Part shown: positions 34,102 to 42,377 of the stretch, one piece after another
How the letters are laid out: every line of letters starts with the position of its first letter
How positions within the stretch are numbered: position 1 is the first letter of the stretch
Source of the DNA: Xanthocytophaga flava
Lineage (GTDB): Bacteria; Bacteroidota; Bacteroidia; Cytophagales; 172606-1
Assembly (NCBI GenBank): GCA_030068525.1
Contig: JASJOS010000015.1
Span: 1 to 64,000, forward strand
Length of the DNA stretch: 64,000 nt
Direction of reading: 5' to 3'
The notes under the pieces: generated by a model
What the model saw: only the letters and a program-made list of their open reading frames with translations
What the model was told of the DNA's origin: nothing
Databases searched by the model: none
Translations under genes and position numbers: made by a program

Positions 34102-34162
34102 TTAGCCATAGAACTAAATCGCGTCTATTTTACTTATAGATGTAATTTAGTTCTATGGCTAA
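34102..34162 (+). promoter_or_regulatory. long inverted repeat that encloses the cyclase start codon
   Basis: Arms of 18 bp are perfectly complementary: ttagccatagaactaaat (34102-34119) and atttagttctatggctaa (34145-34162). The 25-base spacer can pair further: after one C/A mismatch come G-T, C-G and G-T pairs, then tctat / atagA (34124-34128 / 34136-34140) around a seven-base loop. The RNA would be an almost continuous hairpin of about 26 bp. The cyclase ATG (34155-34157) and the preceding ribosome-binding region sit in the 3' arm. No T-run follows, so it is not a normal terminator of lspA. The expected effect is to hide the start of translation. Confidence 0.75.
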
Positions 34163-35393
34163 AATTTTATACCCGATAGTAAGAGGTGTTGTTGCTATTT
34201 TTTACTTTTTGCAGATTGATGAGATGAGCTATACAAAACAATTAAGAAGGTTTGGTCAGGATGTTCCTGATAATGTAGTGAAAGAATTATCAGGCTATAC
34301 CTGGAGAGACTGGTTGAGAGTTCCTAAGAATAAGCGGTTTGTTATTAGAGAAACTGTTTTTGTCTTTTTGATTTATGCGATATTTTCAAAAGGATGGTCC
34401 TGGCAACCTATTATCAGTTCCCTGTTTGTGAGTTTGCCAGCTGGGTATATACTTGCAAATTTTGAAGCTCATGCTTCTGAATTTCGAATGATATTTCGCA
34501 GGAGGCGATTTTGGACTTATGTTATATTTAAGACATTACGTCTCACTTTGATTCTAACCGTTATATTTCATGTGATATTTTCCGTTGCCTATGTTTTGAA
34601 GATATCCTGGTTATTTCCATATTCCATCTTTGTCGATAACTTTGAAGATTTTTATACAAGACAATTTTTCGAATTTTTAATAGTTACATTAGTATTAGAG
34701 ATGTTTGTAAATGTCTATTTAACATTAGACAGGAAGCTTGGAAAGAATTCGCTTATGAACCTGGTCACAGGTAAGTATCATCAGGCGCAACGTCAGGAAA
34801 GAGTATTTCTATTTCTGGATATTAAGAATTCAACAACAATTGCTGAATCAATGGGCGAACTGAAGTTTAGTGAGTTTTTACAGGATTTTTACTACGATAT
34901 TAGTGATCCTATAGATCGTCAGGGAGGAGAGGTATACCAATATGTAGGAGATGAAGTAGTAGTTTCCTGGGAGGTATCAGAAGGTTTTAAAAATAATCAC
35001 TGTGTAAGAGCATTTCTGGATGCGAAAACGAAAATTGAAAACTTCAGAGAGTATTATTATGATACCTATGGAATTGTTCCAGAATTCAAAGGTAGTTTAC
35101 ATTCAGGGTCTGTTATCGCTGCCGAGGTTGGAAAAATAAAATCAGAGATTGCATTCCATGGCGATGTATTGAATACTGCTTCACGAATGTTAGATTTGTG
35201 TAGAGAATTGCAGCAAGAGTTATTACTATCTGAACGGGTATTCTCACAATTACAACCAACAGAACTTTTCTACACAGTTGATCTTGGACATTATAACCTT
35301 CGTGGCAAGAATCAGTCTGTGGGATTATATGGTGTGAAATCTTTAAAAGACTCCTTTAAAAAAGAAAATAACAAAATAAAAGTAGAAGCATAG
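34155..35393 (+). CDS. membrane-anchored class III nucleotide cyclase (Pycsar-like cyclase candidate)
   Basis: The N-terminal half has about four membrane helices (roughly residues 65-80, 85-102, 124-148, 170-190). A class III cyclase domain (about 215-395) follows. Metal-binding aspartates Asp222 (FLDIKNST) and Asp266 (YVGDEV) and the transition-state residues Asn340 and Arg344 (VLNTASRM) are all present, so it should be active. The two base-selecting positions that are Lys/Asp in adenylate cyclases are Gln262 and Ala333 here, so the product cannot be assumed to be cAMP. The next gene, 40 bp on, encodes an HD/Pycsar-effector-like protein. The start codon is inside a strong hairpin; Met24 (34224) is an alternative start outside it. 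Confidence 0.85.
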   Translation: MAKILYPIVRGVVAIFYFLQIDEMSYTKQLRRFGQDVPDNVVKELSGYTWRDWLRVPKNKRFVIRETVFVFLIYAIFSKGWSWQPIISSLFVSLPAGYILANFEAHASEFRMIFRRRRFWTYVIFKTLRLTLILTVIFHVIFSVAYVLKISWLFPYSIFVDNFEDFYTRQFFEFLIVTLVLEMFVNVYLTLDRKLGKNSLMNLVTGKYHQAQRQERVFLFLDIKNSTTIAESMGELKFSEFLQDFYYDISDPIDRQGGEVYQYVGDEVVVSWEVSEGFKNNHCVRAFLDAKTKIENFREYYYDTYGIVPEFKGSLHSGSVIAAEVGKIKSEIAFHGDVLNTASRMLDLCRELQQELLLSERVFSQLQPTELFYTVDLGHYNLRGKNQSVGLYGVKSLKDSFKKENNKIKVEA

Positions 35394-35433
35394 TATCTGA
35401 CTTCTATTGCGAATGGGAAACAAGTGTTAGTAT

Positions 35434-36663
35434 ATGTTTAAAGAAACCGAACTCACTCAAAAAGCACAGCAACAGGCTGAGGGTTTACTGCAAGGTCTGG
35501 ATAATAGTACATTTATTTATCATAATCTGGCACATACTCAAAGTGTTGTCAAAGCAGTTGTAGAGATTGGAGAAGCTAGTGGCGCATCTGAAAAAGAGAT
35601 GGAAATATTGGTAATTGCTGCATGGTTTCATGATACTGGATTTTTGAAAGATCCTTCTCATCATGAAGAGCATAGCGTTAGTTTTGCTACCAATTTTTTA
35701 GAAGAAAATCATAAAGATGAACACTTTATCTCGCAGGTAGTTGGATGTATTCAGGCAACAAAAATGCCACAGAATCCGCATAATTTTCTAGAGCAGATTA
35801 TCTGTGACGCGGATTTATATAAATTAGGGACAAAGGACTTTTTTGAAAATACAGAATGCCTGAAACAAGAACTTTCCTGTCGTTTTTCGAAGACTATAGC
35901 ATTAGACCACTGGAGTGAAGAGAACATTAAGTTTTTAAAAGATCATCAGTATTTTACTGTATACGCAAAAGAACACTTGCAACCCAGAAAAGATAAAAAT
36001 ATTAAGAAGCTAAAAAAGAAGCTTCAGGAATATCAGGAATCCAATAATCTGGAAAATCATTCTGAGCAAACAGAGCCAATTGAGTTGAAGAAAGATAAAG
36101 AAAAGGATCAGACAAAAGATAATAAGTTTGGCAGAGGTGTAGAAACCATGTTTCGCACTACTTCTTCCAATCACCTGCAACTAAGTGGTATTGCAGATCA
36201 AAAGGCAAACATTATGATTTCAGTAAATGCTATCATTGTTTCTTTATTGATTTCTGTTCTTTTTCGAAAGTTTGAACAATTTCCGAATCTTATCATACCT
36301 ACCTCTATTTTGGTTAGTTGTTGTCTCACTGCTATTGTCTTTGCTATTCTGGCTACACTGCCTAATATAAACTCCGGAAGATTCACACAGGAAGATGTAA
36401 TGAAGCAAAGAACAAATCTCCTTTTTTTTGGAAACTTTCACGGAATGGAACTGAGAGAGTATGAGTGGGGGATGAATCAACTCATTAAAGATCCTAACTT
36501 GCTATATACCAGCATGATCCATGATATCTATTTTTTAGGGAAAGTACTGGGCAGAAAATATAAATTAATTCGCATTTCCTATACAGTTTTCATGTTTGGA
36601 TTTGTGATTTCTGTAATCTCTTTTGCCATTGCCTTAATATTTTTTCCTGTAGAATCATTTTAA
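35434..36663 (+). CDS. HD phosphohydrolase domain fused to a Pycsar-effector-like (PycTM/DUF5706) membrane module
   Basis: Residues about 15-185 form an HD domain: His30/His34 (YHNLAHTQ), His66-Asp67 (WFHDTGF) and Asp125 (ICDADLYKLG) give the metal site of small cyclic-nucleotide or nucleotide phosphohydrolases. A charged, coiled-coil-like linker (about 185-235) follows. The C-terminal part (about 236-409) carries GIADQKANIMISVNAIIVS, the D-x-K-A motif before the first helix of PycTM effectors, and three strong membrane helices (about 261-278, 286-309, 381-404). In Pycsar systems PycTM is thought to damage the inner membrane when cCMP or cUMP accumulates. The HD domain could destroy the signal. 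Pairing with the cyclase gene makes a signalling or defence unit likely. Confidence 0.8.
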   Translation: MFKETELTQKAQQQAEGLLQGLDNSTFIYHNLAHTQSVVKAVVEIGEASGASEKEMEILVIAAWFHDTGFLKDPSHHEEHSVSFATNFLEENHKDEHFISQVVGCIQATKMPQNPHNFLEQIICDADLYKLGTKDFFENTECLKQELSCRFSKTIALDHWSEENIKFLKDHQYFTVYAKEHLQPRKDKNIKKLKKKLQEYQESNNLENHSEQTEPIELKKDKEKDQTKDNKFGRGVETMFRTTSSNHLQLSGIADQKANIMISVNAIIVSLLISVLFRKFEQFPNLIIPTSILVSCCLTAIVFAILATLPNINSGRFTQEDVMKQRTNLLFFGNFHGMELREYEWGMNQLIKDPNLLYTSMIHDIYFLGKVLGRKYKLIRISYTVFMFGFVISVISFAIALIFFPVESF

Positions 36664-36817
36664 GGTCAGAAATTGTAGCTTACCTGGTATATACTTGCAA
36701 CCAATGATCATCTTTGCCCTATACAATAAGGCAGAATGGTTATCCTTTTATCAATTATTCATTTATAGTTATTATTTTAAAACCGTCTTTTAAGATCGGT
36801 AGTGACATTATTATTTT

Positions 36818-37693
36818 ATGAGAACAATTTTACTGCTAAGTATTTTCCTGGGAATGTCAAGTATAGGATTTGCACAAAACCAATCGATCATGGATTCTGT
36901 GCAAATCGTAACCATTCTAAATGCTGCTGACACAAATGATAGCACGATTCATCCTGTAAAGTTAGACTGGAACTATGTCAAAAGTTATTGGTATGATACA
37001 AAAGCTGTTGTAACAAGACCTTTTTCCTGGAAAGAAAATAATATTGCTCAGTTTGCTATTATATCCTGGGTGTCAGGAGCTTCTTATCTATTAGCAGATC
37101 AGAAGATAAAGAACTGGTCTCAGGAAAATGTAACACATTTTACCAATACTGCCTCAGAGATTGTCGATCCGTTGGGAAATGGTCGGTATTTGTGGATTAC
37201 TTCAGGCCTGGTATTTTTACATGGCCAGGTTTTCAAAAATCAGAAAAGTACACGGGTAGGCTTGCTTATCCTTGAGTCCCAATTGATTAATGGTGTATTA
37301 GGGCAAATTGTAAAGCTATCAGCAGGTCGCAAACGTCCTTGGGATGGTGCTACTGCTCATGACTGGGCTGGCCCTCAATACCCTCCTTATCATTCTTTCC
37401 CTTCAGGACATGCACAAACAGCTTTTGCATTAGCTACTGTAGTGGCAATGGAATTTAAACATATACGAGCTGTACCTATTATTGCTTATTCATTAGCTAC
37501 TCTAACTGTATTATCCAGAATCAATGCTAATGCACACTGGACTTCTGACTTAATTGTTGGAGCTGCATTAGGCCATTTTATTAGTAAAACTATCGTCAGA
37601 CAACATCCTGAATCAGGTGATGGGTATAGGAAGAAACTAGGTTGGCAATTACTTCCTACAGGTACAGGTTTTACGCTGGCAAAAAGCTTTTAA
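36818..37693 (+). CDS. exported PAP2-family lipid phosphatase
   Basis: A signal peptide (MRTILLLSIFLGMSSIGFAQ) precedes a PAP2 domain with all three catalytic motifs: KLSAGRKRP, PSGHAQTAF and SRINANAHWTSDLIVG. Such enzymes remove phosphate from phosphatidic acid, undecaprenyl diphosphate or lipid A. The 291-residue protein has a periplasmic or outer-membrane location typical of Bacteroidota PAP2 proteins. It lies 154 bp after the HD-effector gene; a partial accg / cggt stem-loop near 36782-36800 is too weak to call. The lipid substrate is unknown. Confidence 0.9.
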   Translation: MRTILLLSIFLGMSSIGFAQNQSIMDSVQIVTILNAADTNDSTIHPVKLDWNYVKSYWYDTKAVVTRPFSWKENNIAQFAIISWVSGASYLLADQKIKNWSQENVTHFTNTASEIVDPLGNGRYLWITSGLVFLHGQVFKNQKSTRVGLLILESQLINGVLGQIVKLSAGRKRPWDGATAHDWAGPQYPPYHSFPSGHAQTAFALATVVAMEFKHIRAVPIIAYSLATLTVLSRINANAHWTSDLIVGAALGHFISKTIVRQHPESGDGYRKKLGWQLLPTGTGFTLAKSF

Positions 37694-37725
37694 AATAATT
37701 TGGGCGCCAATACGTCTGGATAAAG

Positions 37726-38610
37726 ATGATGAGTAGTAAAAATTACATATTGCTGGTATTGGCTTTTTTATCACTGGGATGTGATACTCGGAGTTTAAAA
37801 GAAATTCCGAAGGTTCCCAGTGGTAAGCTTCGTTATGATATCAAACATCCCAGTCAGAAGTTTTTTATGCCGGATGAACTGGAAGAGATTTCAGGGATTA
37901 CCTATTACAAACCAGGTCAAATAATGTGTGTGCAGGATGAGGAGGGCAAAGTGTTCTTATATAATCTGAATGAGCGAAAAGTAAGTCGGCGAATACGTTT
38001 TGCGAAGGATGGAGATTATGAGGATTTGGTTTCTGTAGGTGAGGAGATATATGTAGCAAAGAGTAATGGCACCTTGCATCATTTTGTTGTTACAGATGAT
38101 AAAATGGTGAATGACGATGAACTGGATACACCTTTAACAGAAGATAATGATATTGAAGGCATTTGTCTTGACCCTGTAACACAACAACTATGGATCGCCT
38201 GTAAAGGAGATGCAGGAATTAAAACCGATTCTTTGAAAGGACGTGCGGTCTATGCGTATGATTTACAATCCAATACACTGAATCCGAAGCCTGTTATTTT
38301 CTTGACTAGTGAAGATCTGGAGTCGTTTGTAAAACCTAATCTCAAACAGACAAAAAAGAAAAAGGTATCATTTAAACCTTCTGCTATTGCTGTAAGTCCA
38401 TTGGATAAGAGAATTTATCTTCTGGCTGCTACTGGTAATTTATTAGTGGTTTTAAATAGAGATGGTTCCATTTATGAGGCTATTCCTTTATCTCCTAAAG
38501 TATTTCGACAGCCTGAAGGATTATGTTTTTCACCTGAAGGGGATATGTTTATTGCAAGTGAAGGTGATGGAGAAGTTGGATATATTGTACGTTTTGAATA
38601 CCTGAAATAA
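37726..38610 (+). CDS. SdiA-regulated-like beta-propeller lipoprotein
   Basis: Lipobox LSLGC (Cys19) is followed by repeats such as EEISGITYYKPGQIMCVQDEEGKVFLYNL and EDNDIEGICLDPVTQQLWIACKGDAG. These fit the SdiA-regulated / YjiK family, a six-bladed propeller resembling phytase and NHL domains. The motif QPEGLCFSPEGDMFIASEGDGE near the C-terminus is also typical. It starts 32 bp after the PAP2 gene and is likely co-transcribed with it and with the phosphoesterase gene that follows. No catalytic residues are recognised. Confidence 0.82.
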   Translation: MMSSKNYILLVLAFLSLGCDTRSLKEIPKVPSGKLRYDIKHPSQKFFMPDELEEISGITYYKPGQIMCVQDEEGKVFLYNLNERKVSRRIRFAKDGDYEDLVSVGEEIYVAKSNGTLHHFVVTDDKMVNDDELDTPLTEDNDIEGICLDPVTQQLWIACKGDAGIKTDSLKGRAVYAYDLQSNTLNPKPVIFLTSEDLESFVKPNLKQTKKKKVSFKPSAIAVSPLDKRIYLLAATGNLLVVLNRDGSIYEAIPLSPKVFRQPEGLCFSPEGDMFIASEGDGEVGYIVRFEYLK

Positions 38611-38679
38611 AATACTTAGCTTCCACACTATGGACCCTTTAGAGATTTGTTGTTCTCCATTTATATATGAGAATTAATT

Positions 38680-41600
38680 ATGAGGCATTTTTTTACCATT
38701 ATTCTATTTGTTTTTTATTCTTCTTTCCTTTCAGCTCAATCTCCTAAATATACACTTTTCTTATTGGGTGATGCAGGAGCACCTGTGTTGAATGGTCAGG
38801 ATCCAACCTTGCAGTTGCTGAAAACACAACTGGAAAAAACACCTAATAGTGCATTGATTATTTTAGGTGATAATATTTATCAGAATGGAATGCCAGATGT
38901 GGAATCTTCGGCTCGGGAAAATGCAGAAGCCCGAATAGTTGCTCAGTTAAAAATTTTGGAAAGTTATAAAGGCAATGCCTATGTAGTACCGGGAAACCAT
39001 GATTGGAAGCGTGGTAAGGTGGGTGGCTGGAAATATCTGGAAAATCAGGAAAAGTTTGTTGAGAACTATCTTCAAAGAGGTAATGTGTTTTTACCAGACG
39101 AGGGTTGTCCCGGACCTGTTGAAATATCTTTAACCAATCAAGCAACCTTGGTGATCCTAGATACTCAGTGGTGGTTACAGCCAAAAGAAGATCGTCCAGG
39201 AGAAGACTCAGATTGTGAGTGTAAAAATGAAGCGCAGGTAGTAGAGCGGCTACAGGATATAATGGCTAGAAACCAAAATAAGCAAGTCATAGTGGCTGCT
39301 CACCATCCGATGTATACCTATGGAGAGCATAATGGCGCGGCAACCTGGAAGGATCATATATTCCCATTTACTCATCTGAGAAAGAATCTATATATACCAT
39401 TACCTGTAGTAGGTTCTATCATGCCTCTTTATCGGGGGGTATTTGGCGATATTCAGGATATGAAACATGGGAAGAATCGTTTCATGCGAAAGTCTATTCT
39501 GGATGTTTTAACAGCCTATCCCAATACAATTTATGTAAATGGTCATGACCACAATCTGCAATATATCAAACGGGATAGTATGCATTTTGTGACAAGTGGG
39601 GCTGGATCTAAACGAACTGTTGTTAGAAATGGAAAATATGCTTTGTTTACAGACAGCCAAAAAGGATTTGCTCGTTTGGATTTTTATGAAGATGGTACTG
39701 TAGGGCTAGAATTTTGGGAAGCAGTTAAGCCTGAAAATGCTGTATTTAAGCAAACAATTATCACCAATAGAAAACCGGCTATTACAGTTCAACAAGATAG
39801 TATATCTCCTAAAGATGTTGTATTGCCCAAAAGTCAGATAGTATCTGCTAGTCAGCAGTATCGTACGTCAAAATGGGGCGAAATGTGGCTAGGGAAAAAT
39901 TATCGTGCAGAGTGGGAACAGCCTATTGAAGTACCCGTATTCGATATTGAAAAGGAGGGATTAAAAATTCTTCAGAAGGGGGGAGGACAACAAACCAAAT
40001 CACTTCGGTTGGAAGATGCGAATGGTAAGCAGTTTGTTTTGCGGTCTATTGAAAAAGATCCGGAAAGTGCTATTCCTGAATTCATTCGTAAGACTATTTT
40101 TGCTGATCTGGTACAGGATCAGATCTCTGCAGCACATCCCTATGGGGCTATTGCTGTGCCTGGACTGGCTGAAGCAGCGGGTGTGCCTCATGCAAATCCC
40201 AAAGTTGTTTTTATTCCGGATGATCCTCATTTTGGACAATATCAAAAGTTATTTGCCAATACACTGGCTATTTTTGAAGAAAGAAATCCAGGCAATGAAG
40301 AGGATGAGAATACCAAAAGCTATAGTACAATCAAGGTAGTGGAAAAGTTGGAGGATGATAATGACAATCGTGTAAACCAGCAGGCGGTAGTTCGGGCAAG
40401 ATTATTTGATATGTTTATCTCAGACTGGGATCGCCATGATGATCAGTGGCGTTGGGTGGGAGAGAAAACAGAAAAAGGAATAATTTTTAGCCCTGTGCCT
40501 CGTGATCGTGATCAGGCGTTTTTTATCAATGAAGGGTGGATTCCCAAGCTTGCCAGCCGTAAATGGGCCATGCCAAAGATTCAAGGGTTTGGTTATACCA
40601 TTCGGGATGTGCGAACACTGAATTTTAATGCCCGTTATTTTGACAGATCTTTTTTAACGGAGTTATCTTTAAATGACTGGCTTCAGGTTGCGAAAGATAT
40701 ACAACAGCGCATGACAGATGAGGTGATTGAAAGCTCGGTTCATCAACTGCCGGATAGCGTTTTTAAAATCAGAGGTCAGGAGATTATTAATAAGTTGAAA
40801 TCTCGGAGACAGATATTACCACAGGAGGCTGAAAAATTTTATCGCTTTCTGGCAAAGAAAGTAGATGTAGTAGGAAGTGATAAGAATGAATACTTTTTGG
40901 TAAATCATCTGAATGATGCTCAGATTGAGATAAAAGTATATAAGACTAACAAAGATGGAGATTCTACAAAACTCTTATATCATAGAACGTTCACTTCACC
41001 AGAAACCAAAGAAATTAGTTTATACGGATTAGGTGGCAAGGATCTCTTTATGATTTCTGGTACTACTAACAAATCGATTAAAGTACGAATCATTGGTGGT
41101 GGTGGCAAGGATGTAATTGCTGACAACTCTAGAACTAGTGCCGGAAAGACAATTGTATATGATACCAAAGACAATACAGATATAAAAACATCTGCTCCTG
41201 TTCAAGACAAAACGTCAGATGATCCAAAAGTCAATGAGTACAATCGAAAAGCGTTTAAATATGATTTAGTACTACCCTTATTGTCTGCTCAGTATAATCC
41301 GGATGACGGGATTTTCTTTGGTGGAGGTGTTCTGATTCGCAAACAGGGCTTTAGAAAAGAGCCATTTGCTGCACAACATAAAATTACTGTTAATCATGCC
41401 GCTGCTACGGAAGCATATAATTTTGACTATCAGGGGACATTTACAAACGTTTTCCCTAAAACAGATCTTCAAATCAATGCAGAGATAAAGGCACCCAATT
41501 TTGTAAATAACTTTTTTGGGTTAAGCAATGAGAGTGCATATAATAAAGAACAACGTATCAATTATTATCGGGTGCGATTTGAGAATCTGAGTTTGAATGC

Positions 41601-42315
41601 TTTATTTTTTAAGAAGGTCAGTTCTCAAACTAAATTCTTTCTGGGGCCACAGATTGAAAGTGTAGAAATAGAAAGTTCTGCGAGAAAGCGGTTTATCTAT
41701 GAATATGCTTCTGAAAATAATTTACCGGAGAGTTTCTTTGACCGGAAAAGTTATGCTGGTCTGATGGCAGGTTTTCGAATTGATTCGCGGGACAATAAAG
41801 TATATCCTACCAACGGTGTTTTCTGGAACGCTGATCTGAAAGTGATGCGGACATTAAATGAAAATATCACGCAGCCATACACGCAACTTTCTTCAGAGCT
41901 AGCCTTTTACTGGAGCATAAAGCTACCTGCCCGGGTGACTTTCGCAACCCGGTTTGGCGGAGGAGTTAACTTTACCAATTATGAATTCTTTCAGGCAAAT
42001 AGTTTGGGTGGACTGACCAACTTAAGAGGCTATCGTCGTACCCGGTTTTCTGGAAGGGATAGTTTTTATAACAACACAGAAGTTCGAGTTCGGTTATTTA
42101 GCTTTAGGACTTACCTGTTCCCTGCATTTGGTGGAATTGTTGGGTTTCATGATGTAGGTCGTGTTTGGGTAGACAATGAAAAATCCAATGTATGGCATAC
42201 TGGTTATGGTGGAGGTATTTTTCTGGTCCCATTTCAACAGGTTGTCGTTACTGCCTTATATGGATTCTCCAAAGAAGATAGTTTACCCGTGATACGACTA
42301 GGCTTCTTCTTTTAG
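38680..42315 (+). CDS. metallophosphoesterase fused to an outer-membrane beta-barrel, with possible kinase-like middle domain
   Basis: After a signal peptide (residues 1-20) a calcineurin-like phosphoesterase follows: Asp31 (LLGDAG), GDNIYQNG (63-70), GNHDW (105-109), AAHHPMY, NGHDHNLQY. The last about 350 residues form a BamA/surface-antigen-type barrel ending in an aromatic (IRLGFFF), so the protein is anchored in the outer membrane. The region between (about 420-760) contains FVLRSIEKDP, DQISAAHPYGA, FISDWDRHDDQ (579-589) and PRDRDQAFF (607-615). These resemble the catalytic and metal loops of CotH/HipA-like secretory kinases, an inference only. A total length of 1211 residues is large but seen in Bacteroidota. 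Substrate unknown. Confidence 0.85.
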   Translation: MRHFFTIILFVFYSSFLSAQSPKYTLFLLGDAGAPVLNGQDPTLQLLKTQLEKTPNSALIILGDNIYQNGMPDVESSARENAEARIVAQLKILESYKGNAYVVPGNHDWKRGKVGGWKYLENQEKFVENYLQRGNVFLPDEGCPGPVEISLTNQATLVILDTQWWLQPKEDRPGEDSDCECKNEAQVVERLQDIMARNQNKQVIVAAHHPMYTYGEHNGAATWKDHIFPFTHLRKNLYIPLPVVGSIMPLYRGVFGDIQDMKHGKNRFMRKSILDVLTAYPNTIYVNGHDHNLQYIKRDSMHFVTSGAGSKRTVVRNGKYALFTDSQKGFARLDFYEDGTVGLEFWEAVKPENAVFKQTIITNRKPAITVQQDSISPKDVVLPKSQIVSASQQYRTSKWGEMWLGKNYRAEWEQPIEVPVFDIEKEGLKILQKGGGQQTKSLRLEDANGKQFVLRSIEKDPESAIPEFIRKTIFADLVQDQISAAHPYGAIAVPGLAEAAGVPHANPKVVFIPDDPHFGQYQKLFANTLAIFEERNPGNEEDENTKSYSTIKVVEKLEDDNDNRVNQQAVVRARLFDMFISDWDRHDDQWRWVGEKTEKGIIFSPVPRDRDQAFFINEGWIPKLASRKWAMPKIQGFGYTIRDVRTLNFNARYFDRSFLTELSLNDWLQVAKDIQQRMTDEVIESSVHQLPDSVFKIRGQEIINKLKSRRQILPQEAEKFYRFLAKKVDVVGSDKNEYFLVNHLNDAQIEIKVYKTNKDGDSTKLLYHRTFTSPETKEISLYGLGGKDLFMISGTTNKSIKVRIIGGGGKDVIADNSRTSAGKTIVYDTKDNTDIKTSAPVQDKTSDDPKVNEYNRKAFKYDLVLPLLSAQYNPDDGIFFGGGVLIRKQGFRKEPFAAQHKITVNHAAATEAYNFDYQGTFTNVFPKTDLQINAEIKAPNFVNNFFGLSNESAYNKEQRINYYRVRFENLSLNALFFKKVSSQTKFFLGPQIESVEIESSARKRFIYEYASENNLPESFFDRKSYAGLMAGFRIDSRDNKVYPTNGVFWNADLKVMRTLNENITQPYTQLSSELAFYWSIKLPARVTFATRFGGGVNFTNYEFFQANSLGGLTNLRGYRRTRFSGRDSFYNNTEVRVRLFSFRTYLFPAFGGIVGFHDVGRVWVDNEKSNVWHTGYGGGIFLVPFQQVVVTALYGFSKEDSLPVIRLGFFF

Positions 42316-42340
42316 AACACGAACTGAATATATTTTTATC

Positions 42341-42377
42341 ACAGGCTGATATACAGGAGTATGTCAGCCTGTTTTTT
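42341..42377 (+). terminator. terminator after the phosphoesterase-barrel gene
   Basis: acaggctga (42341-42349) pairs with tcagcctgt (42364-42372) and is followed by a run of six T. It touches the stop codon of the convergent MocR gene. Confidence 0.8.

Noticed and set aside
34102-34162. The 18-bp inverted repeat as a rho-independent terminator of lspA
   Set aside because: No T-run follows either arm, the 3' arm is within the next gene's start, and the spacer is long. A regulatory hairpin fits better.
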